NCBI GenBank assembly: GCA_900112995.1
Contig: FONU01000018.1
Coordinates: 17,328 to 81,327, forward strand
Source: [Lactobacillus] rogosae
GTDB lineage: Bacteria > Bacillota > Clostridia > Lachnospirales > Lachnospiraceae
DNA length: 64,000 nt
Direction: 5' to 3'
Below, piece by piece: positions 33,979 to 43,137 of this stretch (its first letter is position 1; every line of letters starts with the position of its first letter). The position numbers were made by a program, and so were the translations under genes. The notes below the pieces were generated by a model. It was not told the origin of the DNA. It made no database searches and saw nothing but the letters and a program-made list of their open reading frames with translations.

Positions 33979-34848
33979 ATGAGTGAAATTAGCAATAATA
34001 ATGAGTATATACCAAGAGCTGAAAGAAGAAATAAAGATGGGCTTACAGAAAAGGAGTTTCTTGAACAATATAATCCGGGACACTATGAAAGACCTAGTGT
34101 TACGGTTGATATGCTTCTTTTTGGCATGAGCAGGGATTTAAAATGTCTTAAAGTACTTCTTATAAAGCGTAATAATCATCCATATATAGATTGTTATGCA
34201 CTTCCGGGAGGTTTTGTAAATATAACAGAATCAGCGTATACGGCAGCGTGCAGAGAGCTTGAAGAAGAAACAGGACTTAAAGATATATATATGGAACAGC
34301 TCTATACAATGAGCCAGCCGGACAGAGATCCAAGAATGAGGGTTATAGATATAGCGTATATGACACTTATTCCAATTGATGGAATTAAGCCGCAGGCTGG
34401 AGATGATGCGAGTGAAGCATTATGGTTTGATATAACATTTAATGATGAGATATTGACATTTGCTAATAAAGAAAAAAATATTACGATTAAATATTCGCTT
34501 AAGGAAAAGACATTTAAAAATGGCTGTATCAGCGTGAAGAGTTACATTCCGGAACTTATAAGTTATGAGGCGTTAGCATTTGACCACGCCCAGATTATCC
34601 TGGAGGGACTTATGAGATTAAGGAATAAGACACAATATAGTGATGTTGCATTTAATCTTATGCATAAGGAATTCACACTTCCAGATTTGCAGAGAGTGTA
34701 CGAGATTATACTTGGAAAGCAGTTGTATAAGACAAGTTTTAAAAGAAGTATAAATGATAAAATAAAGTCCGTTAATAAAAAAGGTGTATCAATAACAGGC
34801 AATAAATTATCAGAGTTATATGTATACAGTAATGACAGTCAGGAGTAA
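33979..34848 (+). CDS. Nudix-winged helix regulator, NrtR-like
   Basis: A 289-residue protein. The Nudix domain (about 35-160) has an intact box GFVNITESAYTAACRELEEE(TGL), so ADP-ribose-type hydrolysis is possible. The region from about 195 onward (LISYEALAFDHAQIILEGLMRLR, then FNLMHKEFTLPDLQRVYEIILG) is the winged-helix part of NrtR regulators, which repress NAD salvage genes and sense ADP-ribose. The downstream nicotinate phosphoribosyltransferase gene 30 bases away matches that role. Confidence 0.88.
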   Translation: MSEISNNNEYIPRAERRNKDGLTEKEFLEQYNPGHYERPSVTVDMLLFGMSRDLKCLKVLLIKRNNHPYIDCYALPGGFVNITESAYTAACRELEEETGLKDIYMEQLYTMSQPDRDPRMRVIDIAYMTLIPIDGIKPQAGDDASEALWFDITFNDEILTFANKEKNITIKYSLKEKTFKNGCISVKSYIPELISYEALAFDHAQIILEGLMRLRNKTQYSDVAFNLMHKEFTLPDLQRVYEIILGKQLYKTSFKRSINDKIKSVNKKGVSITGNKLSELYVYSNDSQE

Positions 34849-34878
34849 GTGTAGCAGCACAGGAACGGAGGATTATTT

Positions 34879-36117
34879 ATGAAATTAAATCCAATTATAG
34901 TAAGTCTTTTGGAAACAGATATGTACAAGTTCAGTATGGGACAGGCAATTTACCACCAGTTCTCTGATTATAAGACAACCTGGACATTTAAGTGCAGGAA
35001 TAAAGATGTACATTTTACAGAAGAGATGGTAGAAGAAATCAGAGAGCAGATAAAGCATTTCTGTACTTTAAGATTTACAGAGGACGAGCTTGATTATCTT
35101 GAAAATGTTAAGTGGATGAAAGGAAGTTATGTTGATTTCTTAAGATTATGGCAGGCAAGATATGCTGATTTTAAGATTACAACTGATGCAGAATGTGGAC
35201 TTAGCATAGAAACTTTTGGAACGTGGCTTAATACTTCATTATATGAGATACCAACACTTGCGATTGTCAATGAAGTGTATTTCAGAATGGCATATAATTA
35301 TGATGAACTTCTTAAGAGCTTTAAGGAAAGATTAAGTGCCAAGGTTGCGGCACTTGAGGCCGATGAGGCTGATGAAGCACAAGGAAAGAATGTATACAGG
35401 CTTGGAAGCTTTAGTGAATTCGGACTTAGAAGAAGATTATCATCAGAGGCACAGGAACTTGCGGTTAAGACACTTGCAGAGGCTGACTATAATGGTAATT
35501 CTTTGTTCGTAGGAACAAGTAATGTATATCTTGCCAAGAAATATAATCTTACACCTGTTGGAACAATGGCACACGAGTGGATAATGTGTACAGGACAGGG
35601 CAACCATAAGCACAATCCGGCATATTCTAACTGGTATGCACTTGATGCCTGGGTAAGGGAATATGGAATTCTTAATGGTATTGCACTTACAGATGCGATA
35701 ACAACAGACTGCTTCTTAAAGGATTTCCAGCTTACTTATGCAACACTTTTTGGAGGTGTAAGACATGACAGCGGCGACCCATACGAATGGGGAGATAAGA
35801 TGATTAAGCATTATGAGAGTCTTGGGATAGATGCTGCTAATAAGACATTATTATTCAGTGACAGCCTTGACTTTGACAGGGCTGACAAGCTTTACAGATA
35901 CTTTAATGCAAAAGCTAAGGTTGCATTTGGAATAGGAACATATATAAGTAATGATACAGATGTTCCGGCACTTAATATAGTAATGAAGACTACTAAATGT
36001 AATGGAATGGACGTTGCTAAGATTTCAGATAATCCGGGAAAGGGTATGTGCAAAAATCCAGAATATGTTGAATATCTCCAAAGATGCATAGACTGGAGGA
36101 TGAATAACGACAGATAA
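34879..36117 (+). CDS. pncB: Nicotinate phosphoribosyltransferase
   Basis: A 412-residue enzyme that joins nicotinate and PRPP to form nicotinate mononucleotide, the entry step of NAD salvage (Preiss-Handler pathway). LLETDMYKFSMGQAIYH is the family's N-terminal signature, and GGVRHDSGDPYEWGDK includes the phosphorylatable histidine and PRPP-binding segment. CGGAGG precedes ATG 34879. It is co-directional with the NrtR-like gene and probably under its control. Confidence 0.95.
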   Translation: MKLNPIIVSLLETDMYKFSMGQAIYHQFSDYKTTWTFKCRNKDVHFTEEMVEEIREQIKHFCTLRFTEDELDYLENVKWMKGSYVDFLRLWQARYADFKITTDAECGLSIETFGTWLNTSLYEIPTLAIVNEVYFRMAYNYDELLKSFKERLSAKVAALEADEADEAQGKNVYRLGSFSEFGLRRRLSSEAQELAVKTLAEADYNGNSLFVGTSNVYLAKKYNLTPVGTMAHEWIMCTGQGNHKHNPAYSNWYALDAWVREYGILNGIALTDAITTDCFLKDFQLTYATLFGGVRHDSGDPYEWGDKMIKHYESLGIDAANKTLLFSDSLDFDRADKLYRYFNAKAKVAFGIGTYISNDTDVPALNIVMKTTKCNGMDVAKISDNPGKGMCKNPEYVEYLQRCIDWRMNNDR

Positions 36118-36159
36118 TAAGGCAGGTAACTGCAAATAAACATAAGAGAGAGGAAATAT

Positions 36160-37023
36160 ATGCAGTATACACTTAGTAATGATAATTTTGAGGTGATTGT
36201 AGATAGTAAGGGCTGTGAGATAGTATCAGTTATTAGAAAGAGCGATAATAAGCAGTATATATGGTCAGGACAGCCAGACATATGGAAAAGACATACACCA
36301 GTATTATTCCCGCTGGTTGGAAGGTATAAGAACGATACTTCAATATACGAGGGAAAAGAATATCATATGACACAGCATGGTTTTGCAAGAGATATGGAGT
36401 TTAGTCTTGTTATGAAGGATAATAGTGCCGTGGTAATGAAACTGGAGTCTGATGAGAACACTAAAGCTGTATATCCTTTTGACTTTGAGTTAAAGATAAC
36501 ACACAGACTGGCAGATAATAATGTCATAACTATATGGGAAGTTGTGAATAAGGATAATAAAGAGATGTATTTCAGCATTGGTGGACATCCGGCTTTTGTG
36601 TGTGGTGAAAATGCCATTGGAGCACAGGTAAGATTCGAAACCAAAGAGAATGGAATACAATACCATTTGTTATCAAAGGATGGACTTGTACAGCCAGATA
36701 TCCATTATATGCCAATCACTAATAAAAATGTGACATTGACAGAGAATTTCTTTGATAAGGATGCTTATATTATTGAGAACAGCGACATAAAATGTGTAAG
36801 CCTTTGTAAAGATTGCAAACCGGTTGTTGAGGTTATATTTGATACACCGGTATTTGGATTGTGGTCATCAGCAGGAAAAGGAGTACCTTTTGTGTGCATA
36901 GAGCCTTGGTATGGACGTGCTGATGCAGTAGATTTTAACTGCAGGCTTACAGACAGGGAGTGGGGCAATAAGCTTGCAGTTGGGAAAGTGTTCAGCGGTG
37001 GTTATAAGATGAGGTTTATGTAA
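36160..37023 (+). CDS. Aldose 1-epimerase family protein (LacX-like)
   Basis: A 287-residue beta-sandwich protein of the aldose 1-epimerase superfamily. The markers are IWSGQPDIWKRHTPVLFPLVG, HGFARDMEF (first catalytic His region) and FSIGGHPAFVCG, and a carboxylate in the FVCIEPWYGRAD segment. LacX-type members are less well defined than GalM, so the sugar is uncertain. AGAGGAAA precedes ATG 36160. It is convergent with the deacetylase gene with only three bases between stops. Confidence 0.9.
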   Translation: MQYTLSNDNFEVIVDSKGCEIVSVIRKSDNKQYIWSGQPDIWKRHTPVLFPLVGRYKNDTSIYEGKEYHMTQHGFARDMEFSLVMKDNSAVVMKLESDENTKAVYPFDFELKITHRLADNNVITIWEVVNKDNKEMYFSIGGHPAFVCGENAIGAQVRFETKENGIQYHLLSKDGLVQPDIHYMPITNKNVTLTENFFDKDAYIIENSDIKCVSLCKDCKPVVEVIFDTPVFGLWSSAGKGVPFVCIEPWYGRADAVDFNCRLTDREWGNKLAVGKVFSGGYKMRFM

Positions 37024-37026
37024 CTT

Positions 37027-37848
37027 TTAATCATTTAATTGTCGTCCGGTACTATCCATATGGAAGTTATCTTTTAAGATAAGCTGTGATATAGGAACAA
37101 TCTCATACCCTTGCTGTTCAAGATTAGTAAGGACGGTATCGAGTGCATCAGCCGTGAATTTAGCACCGTTGTGCATAAGAATTATAGAGCCGTTGCCAAG
37201 TGCTTTGTGCGTGGTGATGGTTTTTATAATGTTTTCAACGCCGTAGTCCTTCCAGTCAAGAGAGTCAACGTCCCATTGTACAGGATAGTGGTTACAGCCA
37301 TATATAGTATTAATTAGTTCAGAATTATAATCACCATAAGGAGGGCGGAACAGGAAACAGTTGTATCCTGTGAGTTCTTCTATTTTCTGGTGTACAGACA
37401 TAATTTCCTCTTTCTGTGAGGCAGTATCAAGCTTACTCATCTGTTTGTGGTTCTCGCTGTGATTTCCAAGGTCGTGGCCGCGGCTGTATATCTCTTTAAC
37501 CATATCAGGATAAGTTGATACCCAGCCTCCCGTCATAAAAAATGTAGTCTTTACATTATGTTTATCTAAAACGTCCAGTATCTGGATAGTATCGTCAGCA
37601 CCCCACGCAGCATCAAAAGATATCGAAATCTGTTTCTTGTCAGTCTGCACGCAGTATATTGGCAGTGCTTTTTTTCCTGCCTGACAATCACCAGTTATAT
37701 TACCTCCGCCAATTCCATTAATAACAGCCGAACTATTGGCATATGCACCGTGTTGTGTGAATATTGTCGTGTATATGTAAAAAAAAGTAGCAAGACTAAG
37801 AAGTATTATGGAAAGTAATACTGATAATTTGTAATGGCTGATCTTCAT
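37027..37848 (-). CDS. Polysaccharide deacetylase, PdaB-like
   Basis: A 273-residue NodB-homology protein. One N-terminal helix (about 8-28) anchors or exports it. The motifs are ISFDAAWGADD (the second metal-binding Asp of TFDD is replaced by Ala, as is usual in PdaB-type proteins), LGNHSENH, RPPYGDYN, WDVDSLDW and ILMHNG. It likely removes acetyl groups from peptidoglycan sugars outside the membrane; activity with the altered motif one needs care. The start at 37848 (MKISHYK) has GAGG upstream; an ATG at 37860 does not. Confidence 0.89.
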   Translation of the reverse strand: MKISHYKLSVLLSIILLSLATFFYIYTTIFTQHGAYANSSAVINGIGGGNITGDCQAGKKALPIYCVQTDKKQISISFDAAWGADDTIQILDVLDKHNVKTTFFMTGGWVSTYPDMVKEIYSRGHDLGNHSENHKQMSKLDTASQKEEIMSVHQKIEELTGYNCFLFRPPYGDYNSELINTIYGCNHYPVQWDVDSLDWKDYGVENIIKTITTHKALGNGSIILMHNGAKFTADALDTVLTNLEQQGYEIVPISQLILKDNFHMDSTGRQLND

Positions 37849-38085
37849 TGTAATCCTCATTTCTGTATGATACAGGCACTTATTGTTGGAATATTATATG
37901 TTAAAGTCAAAGTTAATATGACGGTTTACATTATTAGTTTTTGACAAAACAATGTATACAAGATAAAGGTAAATGTAGTATATTATCTGTATTGGCGTAT
38001 TAGTTGAGGGTGCGTAAAATGTGCACTGGTGAATATTATAATAACGCTTATGCTTATCATTTAATCAGGAAAGGAACAGAGTGAT

Positions 38086-39417
38086 ATGGGAAAGTATACC
38101 AAGCAGGACATATTCAGAATGGTTGAGGAAGAAGATGTTGAATTTATCAGACTTCAGTTTACTGATATGTTCGGAGTTTTGAAAAATGTAGCTATTACAT
38201 CAAGCCAGTTAGGAAAAGCACTTGATAACAAATGTATGTTTGATGGTTCTTCAGTAGAAGGATTTGTAAGAATTGAAGAGTCGGATATGTATCTTTATCC
38301 AGACTATGATACATTTGAGATATTCCCATGGAGACCACAGCAGGGCAAAGTTGCAAGGCTTATATGCGATGTGTATACACCTGATGGTAAGCCATTTGAA
38401 GGTGATCCACGCTGGATTCTTAAGAAAGTAATTAAAGAAGCTGAGGATATGGGATATGTATTCGAGGTAGGACCTGAATGTGAATTCTTCCTGTTCCACA
38501 CAGATGATAACGGACTGCCAACAACACTTTCACACGAGAAAGCTGGATATTTTGATTTAGGTCCAACAGATTTAGGTGAAAATGTAAGACGAGATATGGT
38601 GCTTACACTTGAAGATATGGGCTTTGAAATAGAAGCTTCACATCATGAGGTTGCACCAGCACAGCACGAGATTGATTTTAAATATGATGAGGCGTTAAAG
38701 ACAGCCGATAATATAATGACATTTAAGCTTACAGTAAAGACTATAGCTAAAAGACACGGACTTTATGCAACATTTATGCCAAAGCCAAAGTATGGAATTA
38801 ATGGCTCAGGTATGCACGTTAATATGTCACTTGCGAAGGATGGAAAGAATATATTTGCTGATGAGAATGACACACTTGGTTTGTCAGAGGATGCATATCA
38901 TTTTATAGCAGGACTTATGAAGCACGCAAAGGGTATGGCGGCACTTACTAATCCATTAGTCAATTCTTATAAGAGATTAGTTCCGGGTTATGAAGCTCCT
39001 GTATATATTGCGTGGTCAGTAACTAACAGAAGTCCGCTTATAAGAATTCCGGCTTCAAGAGGACAGTGTACAAGAGTTGAATTAAGAAATCCAGACCCAT
39101 CAGCTAATCCATATCTTGTACTTGCAACCTGCCTTGCGGCTGGTCTTGATGGAATTAAGAATAAACTTGAGGTTCCAGCAAGTGTTGACTGTAATATATT
39201 TGAGATGACAGATGAAGAAAGAAAGCATGCGGCTATAGAGGTGCTTCCTGAAAGTCTTTATGATGCTGTCAGATATCTTAACGAGGATAAGTTCATATGT
39301 GATGTATTAGGAGAACATATTACATCTAAGTACACAGAGGCCAAGTTAAGAGAATGGAACGATTACAAGACACAGGTTACCCAGTGGGAACTTGATGAAT
39401 ACCTTTACAAATTTTAA
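38086..39417 (+). CDS. glnA: Glutamine synthetase, type I
   Basis: A 443-residue GS-I enzyme making glutamine from glutamate, ammonia and [25 protein letters not shown], the ammonia/metal motif [11 protein letters not shown], the ATP-binding [17 protein letters not shown], and [13 protein letters not shown] are all intact. The length and absence of the adenylylation loop signature place it in the Gram-positive GSI-alpha group, regulated by feedback rather than adenylylation. A TTGACA element at 37941-37946 lies in the leader. An ANTAR-domain gene follows by 27 bases, suggesting control at the RNA level. Confidence 0.97.
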   Translation: MGKYTKQDIFRMVEEEDVEFIRLQFTDMFGVLKNVAITSSQLGKALDNKCMFDGSSVEGFVRIEESDMYLYPDYDTFEIFPWRPQQGKVARLICDVYTPDGKPFEGDPRWILKKVIKEAEDMGYVFEVGPECEFFLFHTDDNGLPTTLSHEKAGYFDLGPTDLGENVRRDMVLTLEDMGFEIEASHHEVAPAQHEIDFKYDEALKTADNIMTFKLTVKTIAKRHGLYATFMPKPKYGINGSGMHVNMSLAKDGKNIFADENDTLGLSEDAYHFIAGLMKHAKGMAALTNPLVNSYKRLVPGYEAPVYIAWSVTNRSPLIRIPASRGQCTRVELRNPDPSANPYLVLATCLAAGLDGIKNKLEVPASVDCNIFEMTDEERKHAAIEVLPESLYDAVRYLNEDKFICDVLGEHITSKYTEAKLREWNDYKTQVTQWELDEYLYKF

Positions 39418-39444
39418 AAACTGACTGTGATAAGAGGTTAGAAT

Positions 39445-39999
39445 ATGTCTACATTAATAGTTGCGTTTCCGAAAATAGAGGAGGCCAAGGCGGTTCGCAG
39501 TCTTTTAGTAAGAAGAGGTTATGATGTGGCAGTTCCCTGTACAAGCGGTGCTCAGGCTATCAATCAGGCAGATAATCTGTCAGACGGAATTATAATATGT
39601 GGTTATAAGCTGTCTGATAATATGTTGTATTCAGAACTATACGAATACAAGCCAAAGAGTTTTGAAATACTGCTTGTCGCGTCGCAGAATTTGTGGGAGG
39701 AATGTCACGACAGCAATGTTGTATGCGTTGCCATGCCGATTAAAGTTAATGATTTATTATCTACAATTGAGATTATGCAGCAATCGCAGATTCGCCGCAG
39801 AAGAAAAGCTAGAACCACGCCAAGGCAGAGAAGCCCTGAGGAACAAAAGATAATAGATACTGCAAAGCATATGCTTATGGAAAAGAATAATATGACTGAG
39901 CAGGAAGCATTCCGTTATATACAAAAATGCAGTATGGACAGCGGTAATACTATGGTAGAATCGGCGACTATGGTTATGAGTATATTTACGGATGCGTAA
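39445..39999 (+). CDS. ANTAR-domain RNA-binding antiterminator with degenerate receiver
   Basis: A 184-residue protein. Residues 1-120 have the receiver fold but lack the acidic pocket (LIVAFPKIEE in place of the DD pair) and the phosphoacceptor aspartate (IIICGYKLSD), while the lysine is kept in MPIKV. Residues 125-184 are an ANTAR domain (SPEEQKIIDTAKHMLMEKN...MTEQEAFRYIQKCSMD), which binds paired hexaloop RNA hairpins to prevent termination. Its place right after glnA suggests a part in nitrogen control. A basic linker (RRRRKARTTPRQR) joins the domains. Confidence 0.9.
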   Translation: MSTLIVAFPKIEEAKAVRSLLVRRGYDVAVPCTSGAQAINQADNLSDGIIICGYKLSDNMLYSELYEYKPKSFEILLVASQNLWEECHDSNVVCVAMPIKVNDLLSTIEIMQQSQIRRRRKARTTPRQRSPEEQKIIDTAKHMLMEKNNMTEQEAFRYIQKCSMDSGNTMVESATMVMSIFTDA

Positions 40000-40100
40000 C
40001 ACTAAAGATGGGTATTAAAGAAAGATATAGATGTAACAGATTGGTATTATTAATGAAAGATACTGATATATAATTTTATAGTAAGGTGATTGGAGGATAT

Positions 40101-41042
40101 ATGGTATTTACAAAAATGCACGGAGCAGGCAATGATTATGTATATGTTGACTGCACTAAAGAAGAATTAGATAATCCAAGTGAGGTTGCAATTAAGGTAA
40201 GTGACAGACATACAGGAATAGGCTCGGACGGACTTATCCTTATAAAGTCATCAGATAAGGCTGATTTCTTTATGGAAATGTACAATGCTGACGGCTCACA
40301 GGGAAAGATGTGCGGCAATGGCATACGTTGTGTCGGAAAGTATGTATATGATAATGGTCTTACAGATAAGACAACAGTAAATATTGATACACTTGCTGGT
40401 ATAAAGATACTCGAATTAAATATAGGTACAGACGGAAAGGTCGCAACAGCAAAGGTTAATATGGGATGTCCGGTTCTTGAAGCCGCAGATATTCCGATGG
40501 ATATAAGTGCATTAAAGGATTATAAAGCTGTATACAAGGATATACTTTCTAACGCCAAGGATACAGGACTTAGCAAAGTTGCAGTAAAGGCACTTAGTGA
40601 AGTAACCAACGCCGTTGTAGCAGAAAAGATAGAAGTTAATGGCGGTATATATGAGATAACAGGCGTATCAATGGGTAATCCACACGGAATAGTGTATCTT
40701 GATAAAGATATTGATATAAAGAAGTTTGCAATTGAACAAATCGGACCTCATTTTGAAAGCCATATGGCATTTCCAGAAAGAGTTAATACTGAATTCATTC
40801 AGGTAGTTGATAGAAAAAATCTTAATATGAGAGTATGGGAGAGAGGCTCAGGGGAAACTCTTGCATGTGGTACTGGTGCTTGTGCAAGCCTTGTGGCGAC
40901 AGTGCTTAATGGAATGTGTGATATTGATGCAACACTTCATCTTCTTGGCGGAGACCTTAATATAAGCTGGGATACAGAGTCAGGAAATGTGTATATGGAA
41001 GGTCCTGCAACAACAGTATTTACAGGTACAATAGAAATTTAG
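40101..41042 (+). CDS. dapF: Diaminopimelate epimerase
   Basis: A 313-residue racemase converting LL- to meso-diaminopimelate for lysine and cell-wall synthesis. Both active-site cysteines are present: GKMCGNGIRC and ACGTGACAS; FTKMHGAGNDY is the N-terminal signature. It is about 35 residues longer than the usual enzyme because of an insertion around residues 135-175 (DYKAVYKDILSNAKD... region). ATG 40101 with GGAGG is preferred to the GTG at 40086. Confidence 0.95.
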   Translation: MVFTKMHGAGNDYVYVDCTKEELDNPSEVAIKVSDRHTGIGSDGLILIKSSDKADFFMEMYNADGSQGKMCGNGIRCVGKYVYDNGLTDKTTVNIDTLAGIKILELNIGTDGKVATAKVNMGCPVLEAADIPMDISALKDYKAVYKDILSNAKDTGLSKVAVKALSEVTNAVVAEKIEVNGGIYEITGVSMGNPHGIVYLDKDIDIKKFAIEQIGPHFESHMAFPERVNTEFIQVVDRKNLNMRVWERGSGETLACGTGACASLVATVLNGMCDIDATLHLLGGDLNISWDTESGNVYMEGPATTVFTGTIEI

Positions 41043-41071
41043 CAGATATTTAAGGAAGTGAGGAAAAGTAT

Positions 41072-41689
41072 ATGGATATGAAGGATTTTTTAAATGTTCT
41101 AGCTTCTAAAGAGCCGGTTCCTGGAGGAGGGGGAGCCTGCGGATATGTGGCAGCAGTAGGAATGGCATTGGGCAATATGGTGCTTTCTTTGACAACAGGA
41201 AAGAAAAAATATGCAGAATATCAGGAAGAAATAGAAGAACTTATTGTTAAAGCTGGGGACATTACTAACAGATTGTATGAGTGTATGGATAAGGATGCCA
41301 AGGCATTTAAGCCGTTATCAGAAGCTTACGGACTTCCTAAGGATACAGAAGAACAGTTAGAGCACCGTAATAAGGTTATGGAAAATGCTTTGCTTATTGC
41401 AAGTGAAGCTCCTCTTTCTATGATGGAGCTTATAGTTGAGGCAATAAAGCTTATTGACAGAATATCGGTTATTGGAAGCAGGATTGCAATCAGTGATGCA
41501 GGTGTTGGTGTACAGATGTGCAAGGCGGCTCTTAACGGAGCTTCATTAAATGTGTATATCAATACAAAGCTTATGAAAAATATTGATGTTGCAGAAGATA
41601 TGAATACTAAAGCTGACGAGCTTGTAATTACAGGCAATGAACTTGCTGATAAAGTATATGACAGGGTTATGGATTGTGTACATCCATAA
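41072..41689 (+). CDS. fchA: Methenyl-THF cyclohydrolase / formimino-THF cyclodeaminase family
   Basis: A 205-residue all-helical protein of the FTCD C-terminal (cyclodeaminase/cyclohydrolase) family. EPVPGGGGACGYVAAVGMAL is the folate-binding start, and SDAGVGVQMCKAALNGASLNV the conserved later helix. Stand-alone versions in clostridia (FchA) hydrolyse 5,10-methenyl-THF to 10-formyl-THF. It sits 84 bases before folD, so the pair covers the interconversion of C1-folates. GGAAGTGAGG lies before ATG 41072. Confidence 0.9.
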   Translation: MDMKDFLNVLASKEPVPGGGGACGYVAAVGMALGNMVLSLTTGKKKYAEYQEEIEELIVKAGDITNRLYECMDKDAKAFKPLSEAYGLPKDTEEQLEHRNKVMENALLIASEAPLSMMELIVEAIKLIDRISVIGSRIAISDAGVGVQMCKAALNGASLNVYINTKLMKNIDVAEDMNTKADELVITGNELADKVYDRVMDCVHP

Positions 41690-41773
41690 TAATCACAAAG
41701 ATATTGGCATTGTAGTTATATAAAAATACCAGGATAACAATATATACAGTCAGAATAATGGAGGTATTATCTA

Positions 41774-42610
41774 ATGGAAATATTAAAAGGACTGCCAGTT
41801 GCTAATTCTATTAATGAGCAGCTTATAGAAGATATTAAGAATATAGATGGGGAACTTCCACATCTTGCAATAATAAGAGTTGGTGAAAGACCGGATGACT
41901 GTTCATATGAACGTGGAGCAGTAAAGAAAATGGATAAAGTAGGTGTAAGATGTACAACATATACATTTGCGGCAGATATATCTAATGATGAATTTCAGAA
42001 GGAATTCGACCAGATTAACAATAATCCCGACATAGATGGAATCCTTCTCTTAAGACCATTGCCAAAGCATATTGATGAGAAGGCTGTCGAGAACAGAATA
42101 GACCCAAGAAAAGACCTTGATGGAATATCACCGGTTAATCTTGCTAAGGTATATGCAGGAGATGAAACAGGATATGCACCTTGTACAGCGGAGGCTGTTA
42201 TAGAGATGTTAGATTATGCAGGTGTAGATATTAAAGGCAAGAGAGTTACAGTAGTTGGAAGAAGCCTTGTTATTGGTAAGCCTGTGGCTATGCTTCTTAT
42301 GAAAAGAAATGCAACAGTTACAGTTGTACATACAAAGACAGTCGATATGGCGGCGACCTGTAAGCATGCGGAGATACTTGTTGCAGCGGCAGGCTCAGCA
42401 AAGATGATAAAGCCTGAATATGTTGCAGATGGTGCTGTTGTTATTGATGTTGGAATAAATGTTGATGAGGAAGGAAAGCTCTGCGGAGATGTGGATTTTG
42501 AAGCAATAGGGAATATTGCCTCAATCGCAACTCCAGTACCGGGTGGTGTTGGCTCAGTTACAACATCTGTACTTGCCAAGCATTTAGTGAAAGCTGCACA
42601 TATGAGATAA
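41774..42610 (+). CDS. folD: FolD-family methylene-THF dehydrogenase, cyclohydrolase residues altered
   Basis: A 278-residue FolD protein. The NADP-binding half is normal (VVGRSLVIGKPVAMLL; VIDVGIN; PVPGGVGSVTTSVL). In the catalytic cleft the usual YxxxK is YERGA: Tyr45 is present but the catalytic lysine is Ala49. The usual VQLPLP is LLRPLP, so the conserved glutamine is Leu93. The aspartate-containing KDLDG is kept. In human and E. coli enzymes the lysine and glutamine are needed for the cyclohydrolase step, so this protein is likely a dehydrogenase only, relying on FchA encoded upstream. GGAGG precedes ATG 41774. Confidence 0.92.
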   Translation: MEILKGLPVANSINEQLIEDIKNIDGELPHLAIIRVGERPDDCSYERGAVKKMDKVGVRCTTYTFAADISNDEFQKEFDQINNNPDIDGILLLRPLPKHIDEKAVENRIDPRKDLDGISPVNLAKVYAGDETGYAPCTAEAVIEMLDYAGVDIKGKRVTVVGRSLVIGKPVAMLLMKRNATVTVVHTKTVDMAATCKHAEILVAAAGSAKMIKPEYVADGAVVIDVGINVDEEGKLCGDVDFEAIGNIASIATPVPGGVGSVTTSVLAKHLVKAAHMR

Positions 42611-42680
42611 TGCTTATTAAGCTTTAGTTATACATTAACATACACTAGCAGATAGTTAATATTTATTAAGGTATTAATGA

Positions 42681-42712
42681 ACTTATAGGATAAAAGACTT
42701 ATAGGACAAAAT
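42681..42712. repeat. 16-bp tandem duplication
   Basis: ACTTATAGGATAAAAG (42681-42696) is followed immediately by ACTTATAGGACAAAAT. It lies in the 3' region of folD just before the terminator. Confidence 0.55.
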
Positions 42713-42722
42713 GTGTTGATAG

Positions 42723-42766
42723 AAACCGCCGCCAGCCTTTAATTTCAATGGCTGACAGCGGTTTAA
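42723..42766. terminator. Bidirectional terminator between folD and azlD
   Basis: AAACCGC (from 42723) pairs with GCGGTTT (to 42764) and CAGCC with GGCTG inside. The site lies between convergent genes; T-rich sequence follows on the plus side and A-rich sequence precedes it, so it can serve both strands. Confidence 0.65.
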
Positions 42767-42774
42767 TCTTTATA

Positions 42775-43101
42775 TTAATGTGTCTGTAAAAATGTTATAA
42801 CAAGTTCTACAATAAATACTGATGCACAGCTTAACATTGCAACCTGAAAAAGGCTTTTTCCAATCCACGCAAGCACGATGGCTATTACAAAAGCGATAGC
42901 CGCTGATATTATACTGGAGGTTGCAGATAATATCGCTGGAAAAGTCATAATAGCAAGTGTTACATAAGGCACATAGTAAAGAAATGATTTAACTGTGATA
43001 TTTTTAATCTCTTTTCGTATCAGTGTAAGAGGGAGAACTCTTACAAGATATGTTACAAGAGCCATAATTAATATGTATATGTATGTATTATGTGTAGGCA
43101 T
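42775..43101 (-). CDS. azlD: AzlD, small subunit of branched-chain amino acid exporter
   Basis: A 108-residue membrane protein with four helices; YILIMALVTYLVRVLPLTLI and YVPYVTLAIMTFPAIL are typical AzlD segments. It works with AzlC, encoded directly upstream on the minus strand, to export branched-chain amino acids (or other small amino acids). No ligand-specific feature is visible. Confidence 0.92.
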   Translation of the reverse strand: MPTHNTYIYILIMALVTYLVRVLPLTLIRKEIKNITVKSFLYYVPYVTLAIMTFPAILSATSSIISAAIAFVIAIVLAWIGKSLFQVAMLSCASVFIVELVITFLQTH

Positions 43102-43137
43102 AAATAATCTCCCAATTCTATATAGGTAATATGTTTC

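Noticed and set aside
36118..36159. Promoter or terminator between pncB and the epimerase gene
   Set aside because: The 42-base gap has only a ribosome site; no hairpin or promoter elements are visible.
37861..38085. Glutamine riboswitch or GlnR box before glnA
   Set aside because: No convincing glnA-type RNA motif or TGTNA-N7-TNACA palindrome could be drawn; only a TTGACA element is clear.
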